Notes: generated by a model from the letters alone, not told the origin. A stretch of 64,000 bases of DNA from Kibdelosporangium philippinense (GCF_021390435.2 NZ_JAJVCN010000001.1:186001-250000), one strand, 5' to 3'. Counted from the first letter of the stretch, positions 17,064-26,185 are shown. A program made the numbers and translations.

Positions 17064-19892
17064 ATGGCCCCGTCCCCAGGGCGGCGTCGGTGTGGCCTCA
17101 CGGTCGCACTAATGATCACCGCCGCCGTCAGTATCCCCACCGCAGTCGCACATGCCGGATCGGTCATCCCGCCAGGTGACTACCAGCAGGTGCAGTTGGC
17201 GCTCGGACCGAACGAGCTCGGCGAAGCCATGTCGCTCGCGATCCTGCCGAACAGATCCGTGGTGCACACCGCTCGCGACGGCACAGTCCGCGTGACCGAC
17301 GCGGCAGGCAACACGAGCACCGCGGGCAAGCTCAGCGTGTACTCACACGATGAGGAAGGCCTGCAAGGCGTCGCGGCTGATCCCGGCTTCGCGACCAACA
17401 GATTCATCTATCTCTACTACTCACCCGCGTTGAACACGCCGGGCGGGGATGCGCCGACCGAGGGGACGCAGGCGGACTGGGACAGGTGGAAAGGCGAACT
17501 CTACCTGTCCCGGTTCGTCCTGACCACGGCGAAGACGCTCGACATGGCCAGCGAGAAGATCGTGCTCAGAGTGGCCAACGACCGCGGCCAGTGCTGTCAC
17601 GTCGGCGGTGACATCGACTTCGACGCGGCCGGAAACCTATATCTGACAACGGGCGACGACACCAACCCGTTCCAATCGGACAGTTACACGCCGATCGACG
17701 AGCGGACCAACCGTAACCCGCAGTTCGACGCCCAACGCTCGTCCGGCAACACCAATGACTTGCGCGGCAAGGTGTTGCGGATCAAGCCTCAGCCGGACGG
17801 CACGTACACCGTCCCTTCAGGAAACTTGTTCGCTCCCGGTACACCGAACACGCGGGCCGAGATCTACGCGATGGGTTTCCGAAACCCGTTCCGGATGAAC
17901 GTGGACAAGGCGACCGGGATCGTCTATCTCGGTGACTATGGCCCGGATGCAGGTGCCACGAACCCCAACCGTGGACCTAACGGTCAGGTCGAGTTCGACC
18001 GGATCACTGGTCCAGGCAACTACGGCTGGCCGTACTGCACGGGCACCAACACCACTGAGGAAACGTACAACGACTACCAGTTCCCAAGTGGACCGTCGGG
18101 CGCGAAGTTCAACTGTGCGGGCGGTCCGACGAACAACTCGTTCCGCAACACCGGTCAGCAAACCCTGCCCGCTGCCAAGCCTTCGTGGATCAAGTACGGC
18201 GGCGACAGCGGGACTCCACCTGAGTTCGGCGGCGGTTCGGAGTCGCCGATGGGCGGCCCGGTCTACCGGTACGACGCGAATCTCAGCTCCGCGATCAAGT
18301 TCCCGCAGTCGTTGAGCGGCCGGTACTTCGCGGGTGAGTACGGTCGCCGCTGGATCAAGGCGATCGAAGTGACGTCCAGTGGCGGCGTCGGTGACATCGG
18401 GGCGTTCCCGTGGACCGGCACGCAGGTGATGGACATGAACTTCGGCCCGGACGGCGCACTGTACGTCTTGGATTACGGCACCGGAGGTGGCAACCAGGCG
18501 CTTTGGCGCATCGAGTACATCGGTGGCCAGAACCGCAATCCGGTCGCGGTTGCGTCGGCCAACCGGACATCGGGCCCGGCTCCGCTTGCGGTCAACTTCT
18601 CGTCAGCGGGCAGCAATGATCCTGAAGGCGGAGCGCTGACGTACTCGTGGAACTTCGGCGACGGCACAACATCGACACAGGCCAACCCGGCCAAGACCTA
18701 TACGGCCAATGGCAAGTACACGGCCACGTTGACGGTCAGGGATCCGCAAGGATTGACGGGTTCAGCCAACGTCCAGATCACAGTAGGTAACACCGCGCCT
18801 TCGGTGACGCTGCAGACTCCCGTGCACGGACAGCTGTTCTCCTTCGGTGACACAGTACCGTTCCAGGTGAACGTGTCGGATCCGGAGGACGGGACGATCG
18901 ACTGTAGCCGGGTCAAGGTGACCTACAAGCTCGGCCACGACAGCCATCGGCACGACATCACCTCAAGGAATGGCTGTACCGGGTCGATCCCGGTGCCGAT
19001 GGACGGTGAACACGATCCGGCCGCGAACATCTTCGGTGCGTTCGACGCGGAATACACCGACAACGGCGGCCTGACCACGCATGACGAGAACATCCTGCAA
19101 CCACGGCACCGGCAAGGCGAGCACTTCTCCACCCAGTCCGGTGGCCTCCAACTCGCTCAGCACAGCGCCGCGGAAGGCGGGACGACCGTCGGGTTCACCG
19201 ACAACAACGACTGGATTTCCTTTACGCCGTACTCATTGACCGGTGCCACCAGTGTCAGCGCCCGTGCTTCCTCCGGCGGGCCGGGCGGCACGATGGAGGT
19301 CCGTACCGGCTCGGCAACCGGACCTTTGCTTGGTTCAGTCCAGATCCCGAACACGGGTGGCTGGAACACGTTCACCACCGTGTCCGGCAACCTCAGTAAC
19401 GTCCCATCCGGAACGACCACTTTGTACCTGGTGTTCAAGGGCGTTACCGGACAAGGGAACCTGTTCGACATCGACGCGTTCACGTTCAACACCGGGCCAA
19501 CTGGCGGTCCGAACAAGACTGTCGAGGGCGAGAGTTATTCGTCAACGGCTGGTGTTCAACCGGCTCCGCATACCAATGCCAGTGGCGGATACACGGCTGG
19601 TTACATCGAGAATGGTGACTGGGCAGCGTATTCCACTGTGAACACAGCTGGAGCTACGGGATTCGAGGCTCGTATCTCCTCGGCCGGGCCGGGCGGCACG
19701 ATCCAGATCCGGTCCGGCTCGCAGACCGGCACAGTGCTGGGTTCAGTCACGGTTCCGGTGACTGGTGGCTGGGAGAACTTCCAAACAGTCACGACGAGTT
19801 TGAGCGGGTCCGCGTCCGGCACGCTCTACCTCGTGTTCACCGGAGGCGGCGGCTTCCTGTTCGATGTGGACACACTGACCGTCAAGTACTAG
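17064..19892 (+). CDS. Secreted glucose/sorbosone dehydrogenase-like protein with PKD and two CBM6 domains
   Basis: 942 aa. Signal peptide 1-32, then a six-bladed propeller (about 45-480) with GVAADPGFATNRFIYLYYSP, GNLYLTTGDDTNPF, RNPFRMNVD and GNYGWPYC, the sorbosone-dehydrogenase pattern. A PKD fold (about 490-575, YSWNFGDGTTSTQANP) and two CBM6 modules (about 690-815 and 822-942, each with DNNDW or ENGDW-A and GGPGGTxE/QIRxGSxTG) follow. Related proteins usually carry an N-terminal ThuA domain, which is absent here. The RBS AGAAAGGA precedes the ATG. The cofactor and oxidised sugar are unknown. Confidence 0.85.
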   Translation: MAPSPGRRRCGLTVALMITAAVSIPTAVAHAGSVIPPGDYQQVQLALGPNELGEAMSLAILPNRSVVHTARDGTVRVTDAAGNTSTAGKLSVYSHDEEGLQGVAADPGFATNRFIYLYYSPALNTPGGDAPTEGTQADWDRWKGELYLSRFVLTTAKTLDMASEKIVLRVANDRGQCCHVGGDIDFDAAGNLYLTTGDDTNPFQSDSYTPIDERTNRNPQFDAQRSSGNTNDLRGKVLRIKPQPDGTYTVPSGNLFAPGTPNTRAEIYAMGFRNPFRMNVDKATGIVYLGDYGPDAGATNPNRGPNGQVEFDRITGPGNYGWPYCTGTNTTEETYNDYQFPSGPSGAKFNCAGGPTNNSFRNTGQQTLPAAKPSWIKYGGDSGTPPEFGGGSESPMGGPVYRYDANLSSAIKFPQSLSGRYFAGEYGRRWIKAIEVTSSGGVGDIGAFPWTGTQVMDMNFGPDGALYVLDYGTGGGNQALWRIEYIGGQNRNPVAVASANRTSGPAPLAVNFSSAGSNDPEGGALTYSWNFGDGTTSTQANPAKTYTANGKYTATLTVRDPQGLTGSANVQITVGNTAPSVTLQTPVHGQLFSFGDTVPFQVNVSDPEDGTIDCSRVKVTYKLGHDSHRHDITSRNGCTGSIPVPMDGEHDPAANIFGAFDAEYTDNGGLTTHDENILQPRHRQGEHFSTQSGGLQLAQHSAAEGGTTVGFTDNNDWISFTPYSLTGATSVSARASSGGPGGTMEVRTGSATGPLLGSVQIPNTGGWNTFTTVSGNLSNVPSGTTTLYLVFKGVTGQGNLFDIDAFTFNTGPTGGPNKTVEGESYSSTAGVQPAPHTNASGGYTAGYIENGDWAAYSTVNTAGATGFEARISSAGPGGTIQIRSGSQTGTVLGSVTVPVTGGWENFQTVTTSLSGSASGTLYLVFTGGGGFLFDVDTLTVKY

Positions 19893-19904
19893 CGATTTGA
19901 TGGG

Positions 19905-19937
19905 ACGGCACTCACTCCGGGTCGGGGTGGGTGCCGT
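19905..19937. terminator. Bidirectional hairpin between convergent genes
   Basis: ACGGCACTCACTCC (19905-19918) pairs with GGGGTGGGTGCCGT (19924-19937), 14 bp with two G-T wobbles, followed by TTTC. It serves the rightward dehydrogenase and lies at the end of the leftward FUSC gene. The ACGGCACTCAC arm is shared with the hairpin at 21430. Confidence 0.75.
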
Positions 19938-21094
19938 TTCGTCGCCAGTGGTCTTCGGCACGATCGCGTAGCCGCTGGATCTCCGACTTGATTTCGTTGT
20001 GCTCGTCTGGACGGATCAGGACCTGCTCGGCGACACGGTCCGTGTGCTCCGCGATTTCGTTCCATGCCTTGGCTGTTTCGGCGACGTTGGCTCGTTCGCC
20101 CACCGAATGTTGTGCCATAAGCTGGGCCTTCGCGCGCATCTGACGCAGCTTGGGAACGTGCCGCTTGTCGTCCAGGGCTGCTTCGGCCGCGTGCAAGGTG
20201 TCGACGATCACGCGGAACCGTTGATTGTGGATCCACGCGCGCGACACGAACTGTCCCGCGACAATGCCCGCGATGCAGCCCAAGGCCGTATTGGCCAGCA
20301 AAGTGCCGAGCGTCGGCAGGATTGGGTTCGGCCTGGCGGCGGTGGCGAGCAATGTCGACAGTGGAACGATGTACACCATCCCCAGTGCGTGGTTACGCGG
20401 GGCGACGAGCTCGATCATGAACATCAACACGCCGAGGACCAATGCGGCGGCGTAACCGGTTGGGTGCAACCAGAGCACTGGAGCGGCCAGTGCACATCCA
20501 GCCACACAGCCGATGGCTCGCAGGAGGGCCCGTCGGTTGGCGATGCTCGCGTACGTTCCTTGCGCCAGAACAGCTATGGCCGCGATCATCGCCCAATAAG
20601 GACGGTCCATGCGTAGCGCCACTGCGGCGACACCTGCCAACCCCACGCCAAGAGCTGTCCGTAATGACGCCAGCCACACCGGCGACCTCGGCTGTCGCGG
20701 CGCCGCGGGCTCGCTGAGATGAGGGATGACTGTGAGTGCCGCGGCTAGAACGCCTGCGGCGAGCACTGCCAGGACGTAACCGATCTGGAAACCGCCTGGC
20801 AGGCTGCTGCCGACCGCGCTGGTCAGGACGAACATCAGCACGCCGGGCGGGGGTACGTCGAGCCGCTGGCACACCACGCTGAACCACGACGACGGGAACC
20901 TCACGACGGATCGGGCCGGGCCTGGCGTACAAACAGGCTAAAGCGCCCAAACCGCCCACGAGGCCGTCGATCGGCCTGCCGAGGGCGGTGCCCAGCGCGA
21001 CCATCACGGCCGCGCACACTCCGGCCCGCCATGCGACCTGAAACCGCGACGGTGCGGGATTCAGTCGCATCAGGACATCGAGCGCTCTCCTCAC
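19912..21094 (-). pseudogene. FUSC-type aromatic-acid exporter, broken by internal deletion and frameshift
   Basis: Two frames make one protein. The first, from GTG 21092-21094, encodes the N-terminus (FQVAWRAGVCAAVMVALGTA, GLVGGLGALACLYARPG) and then loses similarity near 20905. The second frame (to 19912) resumes with VVCQRLDVPPPGVLMFVL and continues through the second membrane half (RMDRPYWAMIAAIAVLAQGT) and a cytoplasmic tail. In intact FUSC proteins some 40-50 residues of TM segments separate these two motifs; here only about ten remain. So an internal deletion with frame change has happened. A sequencing error alone would not explain the missing stretch. The family exports aromatic acids or drugs. 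Confidence 0.75.
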
Positions 21095-21103
21095 CGTGCA
21101 AGG

Positions 21104-21400
21104 CTAAACAACTGCCGTGTCATGTTCGACGAGGAACTCCCGCCTCGCGTTCTTTCCCTTGATCGACTCCGCCTCGTCGAGCGCCGCGGTCAGGCCGGTG
21201 ACGCTGCCGTCCAGCAACGCTTCCAAGGTCTCGATCTTGGTGCGGAAGTAGTAGTAGACATTGGCTTTGGTCACGCCCATCGCGTCGGCGATCTGCTGCA
21301 ACGAGGTCGCGTCGAACCCGTGCTCGGTGAACAGCCGCCTTGCCGTCTCCAGCACCGATTTGCGGGTCTGCTCGGCTTGTTCGGCGCACGTCGGTGACAT
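21104..21400 (-). CDS. Truncated TetR-family regulator
   Basis: 98 aa. The N-terminal helix-turn-helix is intact (TRKSVLETARRLFTEHGFDATSLQQIADAMG, VTKANVYYYFRTKIETLEALL). The protein stops at residue 98, whereas TetR proteins are usually 185-210 aa, so most of the ligand-binding and dimerisation domain is missing. It stops ten bases before the broken FUSC gene it may once have controlled. It could still bind DNA poorly as a monomer, or be a pseudogene. Confidence 0.75.
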   Translation of the reverse strand: MSPTCAEQAEQTRKSVLETARRLFTEHGFDATSLQQIADAMGVTKANVYYYFRTKIETLEALLDGSVTGLTAALDEAESIKGKNARREFLVEHDTAVV

Positions 21401-21429
21401 CGGCCCATGCTAAACGTTCCCCGGACAGC

Positions 21430-21462
21430 AGAAACGGCACTCACCGGGTGAGTGCCGTTTCT
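21430..21462. terminator. Perfect 16-bp bidirectional hairpin
   Basis: AGAAACGGCACTCACC (21430-21445) and GGTGAGTGCCGTTTCT (21447-21462) are exact complements. It lies 15 bp beyond the chitinase stop, in front of the TetR gene. It is the terminator for the leftward chitinase transcript. Confidence 0.85.
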
Positions 21463-21477
21463 CCTGACAGATTTGGA

Positions 21478-22596
21478 TCAGCAGTACAGGTTGCCGCCAG
21501 GGGACACACCGAGGATGCCGGTGAACCGGTTGTAGTTGTTCACGCGGCTCTGGACCTGCGCCGGGTTACGGCCGTTGCACTCGAGCGAACCGTTGATGCT
21601 GCGGATCGTCTCACCGAAGCCACGGTTGTTGACCATCGCGTCGTGCGGGGTCATGGTGCCGGGGCCGTTCTGGGTCATCCAGTACCAGATACCGGTCCGC
21701 CACGCGACGGACGCGTCGTTCTGGACCAGCCACGGGTTGGTCAGCAGCGGCAGGCCGAGCGCGTCGCCAGCGGCCTTGTAGTTGAAGTTCCAGCTCAGCT
21801 GGATCGGGCCACGGCCGTAGTACGCCGCCTGACCGGCCGGGCAGCCGTAGGGCTGGCCCCAGTCGCAGTAGTGCGGGTAGTTGGCCTGGTTCTGCTCGAC
21901 GACGTGCACAAGACCGCCGGTCTCGTGGGACACGTTGGCGAGGAACGCCGCGGCTTCCTGCTTGCGGGTCACGTCACTGCCGGTCTTGGCGAAGGCTGGG
22001 TAGGCGTTCAGTGCCGCGATCAGACCGCTGTAGCTGTAGAAACCGTTGCGGCCGGGGAACATCTGGTTGAACTGCGCTTCGCTGACCACGAAGTTGCCGC
22101 TTGGCGGCGGGTTCGGCGGCGGGTTGCCGCCACCGGGAGGCGCGTTCCACTTCTGGTTCGGGCCGCCGGTGCACTCCCAGATCTGCAGGCGCGTGCCGTT
22201 GGCAGAGTTGTTGCCGGAGACGTCAAGGCACTTGTTGGCCTGGGTGTTGACGATGTCGTTGGCGCCGCTGACAACCCAGCTCTGCGCCCCGGTGCCGTTG
22301 CAGTCCCAGATCTGCACGACTGTGCCGTTGGCGGTGCCACCGCCCGCGACATCGAGGCACTTGCCGAGAGCCTGCAGCTGGCTGCCGGTGTTGTTCCACT
22401 GCTGGGCACCGGTTCCGTTGCAGTCATACAGCTGGACAGCGGTGCCGTTGGCGCTGTTGGCACCCGCGATGTCCACGCACTTGCCAGCGAGGCCCGAGAT
22501 CTGGCCGACGTCCGCGTTGGCGACGCCCGCAGGCAGGGTGACCACGGCCAGCGCGGCAGCTGCGCTGGCAACCATGACGATTCTTCGTTTGAACAT
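21478..22596 (-). CDS. Secreted GH19 chitinase with R-type lectin (CBM13) domain
   Basis: 372 aa from ATG 22594-22596 (GGAGAGAAAG upstream); earlier in-frame starts lie inside repeat DNA. Signal peptide to about 29 (VANA), ricin-B-like CBM13 at about 31-155 with three QxW repeats, a Pro/Gly linker (PPGGGNPPPNPPPSG), then the GH19 domain (about 170-372). The catalytic acid is probably Glu225 (NVSHETGGLVH), with the substrate motif YYGRGPIQLSWNFNY. It hydrolyses chitin with inversion and is antifungal in related Streptomyces. A 56-nt stretch of its lectin part is identical to the upstream GH30 gene. A 22-bp repeat array fills its promoter region. Confidence 0.93.
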   Translation of the reverse strand: MFKRRIVMVASAAAALAVVTLPAGVANADVGQISGLAGKCVDIAGANSANGTAVQLYDCNGTGAQQWNNTGSQLQALGKCLDVAGGGTANGTVVQIWDCNGTGAQSWVVSGANDIVNTQANKCLDVSGNNSANGTRLQIWECTGGPNQKWNAPPGGGNPPPNPPPSGNFVVSEAQFNQMFPGRNGFYSYSGLIAALNAYPAFAKTGSDVTRKQEAAAFLANVSHETGGLVHVVEQNQANYPHYCDWGQPYGCPAGQAAYYGRGPIQLSWNFNYKAAGDALGLPLLTNPWLVQNDASVAWRTGIWYWMTQNGPGTMTPHDAMVNNRGFGETIRSINGSLECNGRNPAQVQSRVNNYNRFTGILGVSPGGNLYC

Positions 22597-22638
22597 ACTT
22601 TCTCTCCGGGTTGATGGCATTGCAGGGCAGGGGAAAGC

Positions 22639-22831
22639 GTGTCCACCACTCCGGCACACCGTGTCGACCGTTCCGGAACGGTGTGTCCACCGTTCGTGCA
22701 TGGTGTGTCGACCATTCCGGCACAGTGAAATTCCCTTCGGCACCCCTGCTCCCGGGATTCACTGTGTCGCAACGTGTATTTCGGTGTGTTGGAAAGGTGG
22801 ACACGACGTGTCGCAATGGTGGACACGACGG
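22639..22831. repeat. 22-bp repeat array in the chitinase upstream region
   Basis: Four contiguous 22-mers (22639-22660, 22661-22682, 22683-22704, 22705-22726) follow GTGTC(C/G)ACC(A/G)TTCCGGCAC(G/A)GT. After a degenerate part (GTGTCGCAACG at 22764), the inverted form GGTGGACACGACGTGTCGCAAT (22796-22817) starts again at 22818. There are no unique spacers. It occupies the whole gap between GH30 stop and chitinase start. Confidence 0.8.
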
Positions 22832-24697
22832 TTAGGGCGCTGGGACTGTCCACTTCTGATTGGCGGCTCCCGTGCATTCCCAGATCTGCAGGCGGGTTCC
22901 GTTGGCTGAGTTGTTGCCTGTCACGTCCAGGCACTTGTTGGCCTGCGCGTTGACTATGTCGTTGGACGCGGTCACGTTCCATTGCTGTGCACCGGATCCG
23001 TTGCAGTCCCAGATCTGCACGACCGTTCCATTGGCAGTACCGCCGCCGGAAACATCCAGGCACTTACCGAGGGACTGGAGCTGGCTGCCGGTCCGCGTCC
23101 ACTGCTGTGCGCCGGTTCCGTTGCAGTCATACAGCTGGACAGCGGTGCCGTTGGCGCTGTTGGCACCGGCCACGTCCACGCACTTGCCTGCGAGACCCGT
23201 GATCTGACCGCCGCCTCCACCGCCGCCGCTTTGCGTGCCGGTCCAGGTGAAGGTCGCGGACGTGCGGGACGGCAGGTTGTACGTAAAGGACTGTCCGCCC
23301 CAGTTGACGCGGACACTCTGCGTGCTGCCAGTGGTGTTGTACGCCAGCAGGGCCTTGGATCCGTCGGCGTTGCGCCACGCCACGTTCTTGACCGAGGCGT
23401 TGTCGTTGGACTGGATCCGGCGCGCACCCGGCTTCACGAACTTGGTCAGGTGTCCCATCGTGTAGTACTCGATGGTGTAGTCCACCTGGCCGTGCCTGCT
23501 GTCACCATTGTGGACAGTGACCAACCCTGTGCACTGGTTGCAGCCGCCGTTGTGCGGGTTGTGGTTCTGGTCCATCGCCAGGCTCCACTTTGTCACCGTA
23601 CGGGCGTAGTTGCGGGTGGTGTTGATGATGTAGTTCATGTCGTCGGTGTGCTGGTTACCGACCCAGAGACCGCCGGACATTTCCGTGCCGTACTGCGGAA
23701 TTCCCGGGTACTGGTTCTGCACGGTGGTCTGCTGCGAGACGTTGCCGCCGTAACCGTGCCACGCCACACCGCCGAAGTTCGGGTGGTTGCGGATCGCGGC
23801 GTCGTTCACCGTTGGCGCGGCGTACTCGTTGTACTTGTCCCAGTTCCAGTCGAGCGCGAGTGCCTTTGTGGACAGTCCGGCGCCCTGCAATGCGGGCAGC
23901 AGGTTGTTCTTGGTGAAGACCTGCAGGCCGGAACCGTTCCACATGGTCGACGGGTAGCTCGCGCAACACGTCGGCTCGTTGTTCACGGTCACGTACTTGA
24001 TCGGAATACCTTGTGCCGCATAGGCCTGCGCGTACTTCACGAAATACTGCGCCAGTGCGGGGTAGTACTGCGACTCGACCCAGCCGAGCTTGTAGTCGTC
24101 GTTGTCCTTCATCCACGGCGGAACTGACCACGGCGAGCCCATCACAGTGGCTGCCGGGTTTAGCTGCAACGCCTGGCGGGTCAGGGGAACGACGTCCGCG
24201 AGGTCGTGGTTGATGTTGAACCGCGTGAGGTTCGGGTCGGTCTGCCCGGCAGGCATGTCGTCGTACGTGTAGCTGAACCGGGCGAGGTCCGAACCACCCA
24301 TCGGGTTACGGATGAAGCTGACGCCGATGCCAGTGTTCGGATCGAACAGCCTACGCATCACCTCGTCGCGGGTATTCGCCGAGAGGATATTGCTTGAGTT
24401 CATCAGCCACGCGGCTGAGTCTGTGAAGGAGGCTCCAGCGCCTTCGAACGGCTGGTACTGGGTGTTCTCGTTGACGGTGATGGTCACCGCGCCAGAACCA
24501 TTGCCTGCCGCGAAGTTCACCGGAGTCTGCTGCTGCAGGCCGCGGGTGACGTTCACGCCATCGGCGTCATTCGTGGTGGTGAGCCAGATGTTCACGGTCT
24601 CGCCAGCGGCCTGTGCGGGCGTCGGAATGGCGAGCGCGGTCAGGGTGAACAGGGATAGGGCACCGAAAAGGAAAGGATTGCGGCGGTTTTTCGGCAT
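22832..24697 (-). CDS. Secreted GH30 glucanase/glucosylceramidase-like hydrolase with CBM13
   Basis: 621 aa. Signal peptide to about 30 (PAQAA), GH30 (beta/alpha)8 plus beta-sandwich domain (about 33-485) with acid/base Glu241 (VTVNNEPTC) and nucleophile Glu339 (QYGTEMSGG), then a Gly-rich linker and a ricin-B CBM13 (about 497-621). GH30 members with this arrangement cut beta-1,6-glucan of fungal walls or glucosylceramide; endo-beta-1,6-glucanase is the likely role among the neighbouring chitinase and laminarinase. No own terminator lies before the repeat array. The upstream gap of 99 bp contains the terminator of the GH16 gene. Confidence 0.88.
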   Translation of the reverse strand: MPKNRRNPFLFGALSLFTLTALAIPTPAQAAGETVNIWLTTTNDADGVNVTRGLQQQTPVNFAAGNGSGAVTITVNENTQYQPFEGAGASFTDSAAWLMNSSNILSANTRDEVMRRLFDPNTGIGVSFIRNPMGGSDLARFSYTYDDMPAGQTDPNLTRFNINHDLADVVPLTRQALQLNPAATVMGSPWSVPPWMKDNDDYKLGWVESQYYPALAQYFVKYAQAYAAQGIPIKYVTVNNEPTCCASYPSTMWNGSGLQVFTKNNLLPALQGAGLSTKALALDWNWDKYNEYAAPTVNDAAIRNHPNFGGVAWHGYGGNVSQQTTVQNQYPGIPQYGTEMSGGLWVGNQHTDDMNYIINTTRNYARTVTKWSLAMDQNHNPHNGGCNQCTGLVTVHNGDSRHGQVDYTIEYYTMGHLTKFVKPGARRIQSNDNASVKNVAWRNADGSKALLAYNTTGSTQSVRVNWGGQSFTYNLPSRTSATFTWTGTQSGGGGGGGQITGLAGKCVDVAGANSANGTAVQLYDCNGTGAQQWTRTGSQLQSLGKCLDVSGGGTANGTVVQIWDCNGSGAQQWNVTASNDIVNAQANKCLDVTGNNSANGTRLQIWECTGAANQKWTVPAP

Positions 24698-24751
24698 GAC
24701 TGGCTACCTCGTTCGTTCGTGGTCGTAACGAGCTAGTAGAGGAGAAAAGGT

Positions 24752-24790
24752 AGGCGCTGCGTCGGGTGCAGGGGATCCGACGCAGCGCCT
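24752..24790 (-). terminator. Terminator of the leftward GH16 gene
   Basis: AGGCGCTGCGTCG (24752-24764) and CGACGCAGCGCCT (24778-24790) form a 13-bp stem. On the minus strand it is followed by TACCTTTTCTCC. It separates GH16 from GH30 transcription. Confidence 0.8.
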
Positions 24791-24796
24791 GGCATG

Positions 24797-26065
24797 TCAC
24801 ACGGCAGCGTTCCACTTCTGGTTGGCAGCGCCGGTGCAGTCCCAGATCTGGAGCCTGGTGGCGTTGGCAGGATTGCCACCGGAGACGTCGAGGCACTTGT
24901 TGGCCGCGATGTTCACGATGTCATTGGCGCCACTGATCGCCCACTGTTGTGCTCCGGAACCGTTGCATTCCCACAACTGGACGAGCGTTCCGTTGGCCGT
25001 TCCGCCGCCAGCGGCGTCAAGGCACTTGCCGAGAGCCTGCAGCTGGTTGCCGTTGCGGGTCCACCGCTGGGCGTTGCTGCCGTTGCAGTCGTAGATCTGG
25101 ACCGGGGTCCCGTTGGCGTTGCTGGCACCTGCGACATCGACGCACTTGCCTGCCAGGCCGGTGATCTGGCCGCCGCCACCTGGCGGTGGGTTGCCGCCAC
25201 CGGGGGTGTCGGTGACGCGAACGTAGTCCACCGTCAGGGTGTTCGGGAACGGCGTGCTGGCGTTCGGGTCACCAGGCCAGTAACCACCGACGGCCAGGTT
25301 CAGGATGATCCCGAACGTCCGGTTGTTGAACACCCACTGCCGTCCGCCGAGGTCGGCGGGCGTGCGGCGCTGGTACTCGTTGCCGTCGACCGACCAGACC
25401 AACAGGTTCGGCGACCAGTCGAGGGTGAACGTGTGGAAGCCGTCGGCGAAGCGAGGACCGTTGTACGCGGCGCCAATGCCGCCGGAACCGGAGTAACCGG
25501 GGCCGTGAATGGTGCCGTGCACGGTGTTCGGCTCGAAACCGACGTTCTCCATGATGTCGATCTCACCGTTGTTCGGCCACTGGCCGCCGGTGGTGCCCAT
25601 CATCCAGAACGCGGGCCACATTCCCTGGCCGTGCGACATCTTCAGCCGGGTCTCGAAACGGCCGTACGCCTGAGCGAACTTGCCGAACGTGTTGAGCCGG
25701 GCGGAGGTGTACTCGCAGCGGCCGTACCAGCAGTTGAAGTTGCCCGGGTTTTCCCGGCGCGCGGTGATGACGAGGTTGCCCTGTCCGTCCATCGAAGCGT
25801 TGCGCGTGCTGTTGGTCGAGTACTGCCGCTCGTGGTTGTTGACGTTGTCGCCGATTTCGTGGGTCCATTTGCTCCCGTCGACGGGGCTTCCGGCTGGACC
25901 GTTGAATTCGTCGGCGAAAGTGACGGCGGCGATCTTCACGTCAGGGGCGGGGGCGGCGGATGCCTGCGTGCTCAACGCAGTGCCGACCACCATTGAACCG
26001 AGCACGAGGGCCGCGGAAAGCACGGCCCCGGCCCGAGTCCGCCGAAGAGACAGGCGGCTGGACAT
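24797..26065 (-). CDS. Secreted GH16 beta-1,3-glucanase (laminarinase) with CBM13
   Basis: 422 aa from ATG 26063-26065. I chose this start because a twin-arginine-like signal MSSRLSLRRTRAGAVLSAAL follows; upstream codons in frame lie inside regulatory DNA. The GH16 domain (about 45-285) has the catalytic motif GEIDIMENVG (Glu168 nucleophile, Glu173 acid/base), then a Pro/Gly linker and a ricin-B CBM13 (about 298-422). It cuts beta-1,3-glucan. Upstream sit a LacI-type box (26094) and a DasR-like box (26186), so induction by wall-derived sugars is plausible. Confidence 0.93.
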   Translation of the reverse strand: MSSRLSLRRTRAGAVLSAALVLGSMVVGTALSTQASAAPAPDVKIAAVTFADEFNGPAGSPVDGSKWTHEIGDNVNNHERQYSTNSTRNASMDGQGNLVITARRENPGNFNCWYGRCEYTSARLNTFGKFAQAYGRFETRLKMSHGQGMWPAFWMMGTTGGQWPNNGEIDIMENVGFEPNTVHGTIHGPGYSGSGGIGAAYNGPRFADGFHTFTLDWSPNLLVWSVDGNEYQRRTPADLGGRQWVFNNRTFGIILNLAVGGYWPGDPNASTPFPNTLTVDYVRVTDTPGGGNPPPGGGGQITGLAGKCVDVAGASNANGTPVQIYDCNGSNAQRWTRNGNQLQALGKCLDAAGGGTANGTLVQLWECNGSGAQQWAISGANDIVNIAANKCLDVSGGNPANATRLQIWDCTGAANQKWNAAV

Positions 26066-26093
26066 CTTTGTCACCTCTCGTGCAGGGGATTGC

Positions 26094-26105
26094 GAGAGCG
26101 TTCTC
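26094..26105. promoter_or_regulatory. LacI-family operator-like box upstream of GH16
   Basis: GAGAGCGTTCTC, one mismatch from the palindrome GAGAGCGCTCTC found before the second GH16 gene (44213). It lies 29 bp before the GH16 start. It is similar to CebR-type boxes (TGGGAGCGCTCCCA) of actinomycetes. No lacI/cebR gene is in the window. Confidence 0.6.
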
Positions 26106-26185
26106 ACATCGGGGTGTGCGCTACCCCGACTAAGTTTTTTTATTGGATAAACTAATAAAAGCGGCGGGAACGTCAGCAGTATGCA

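Noticed and set aside
21340..22614. 424-codon plus-strand frame opposite the chitinase
   Set aside because: Val/Gly/Arg shadow; the minus frame has signal peptide, CBM13 and GH19 motifs.
22639..22831. Possible CRISPR array
   Set aside because: Units are contiguous 22-mers without unique spacers, part of them inverted, and no cas genes are present.
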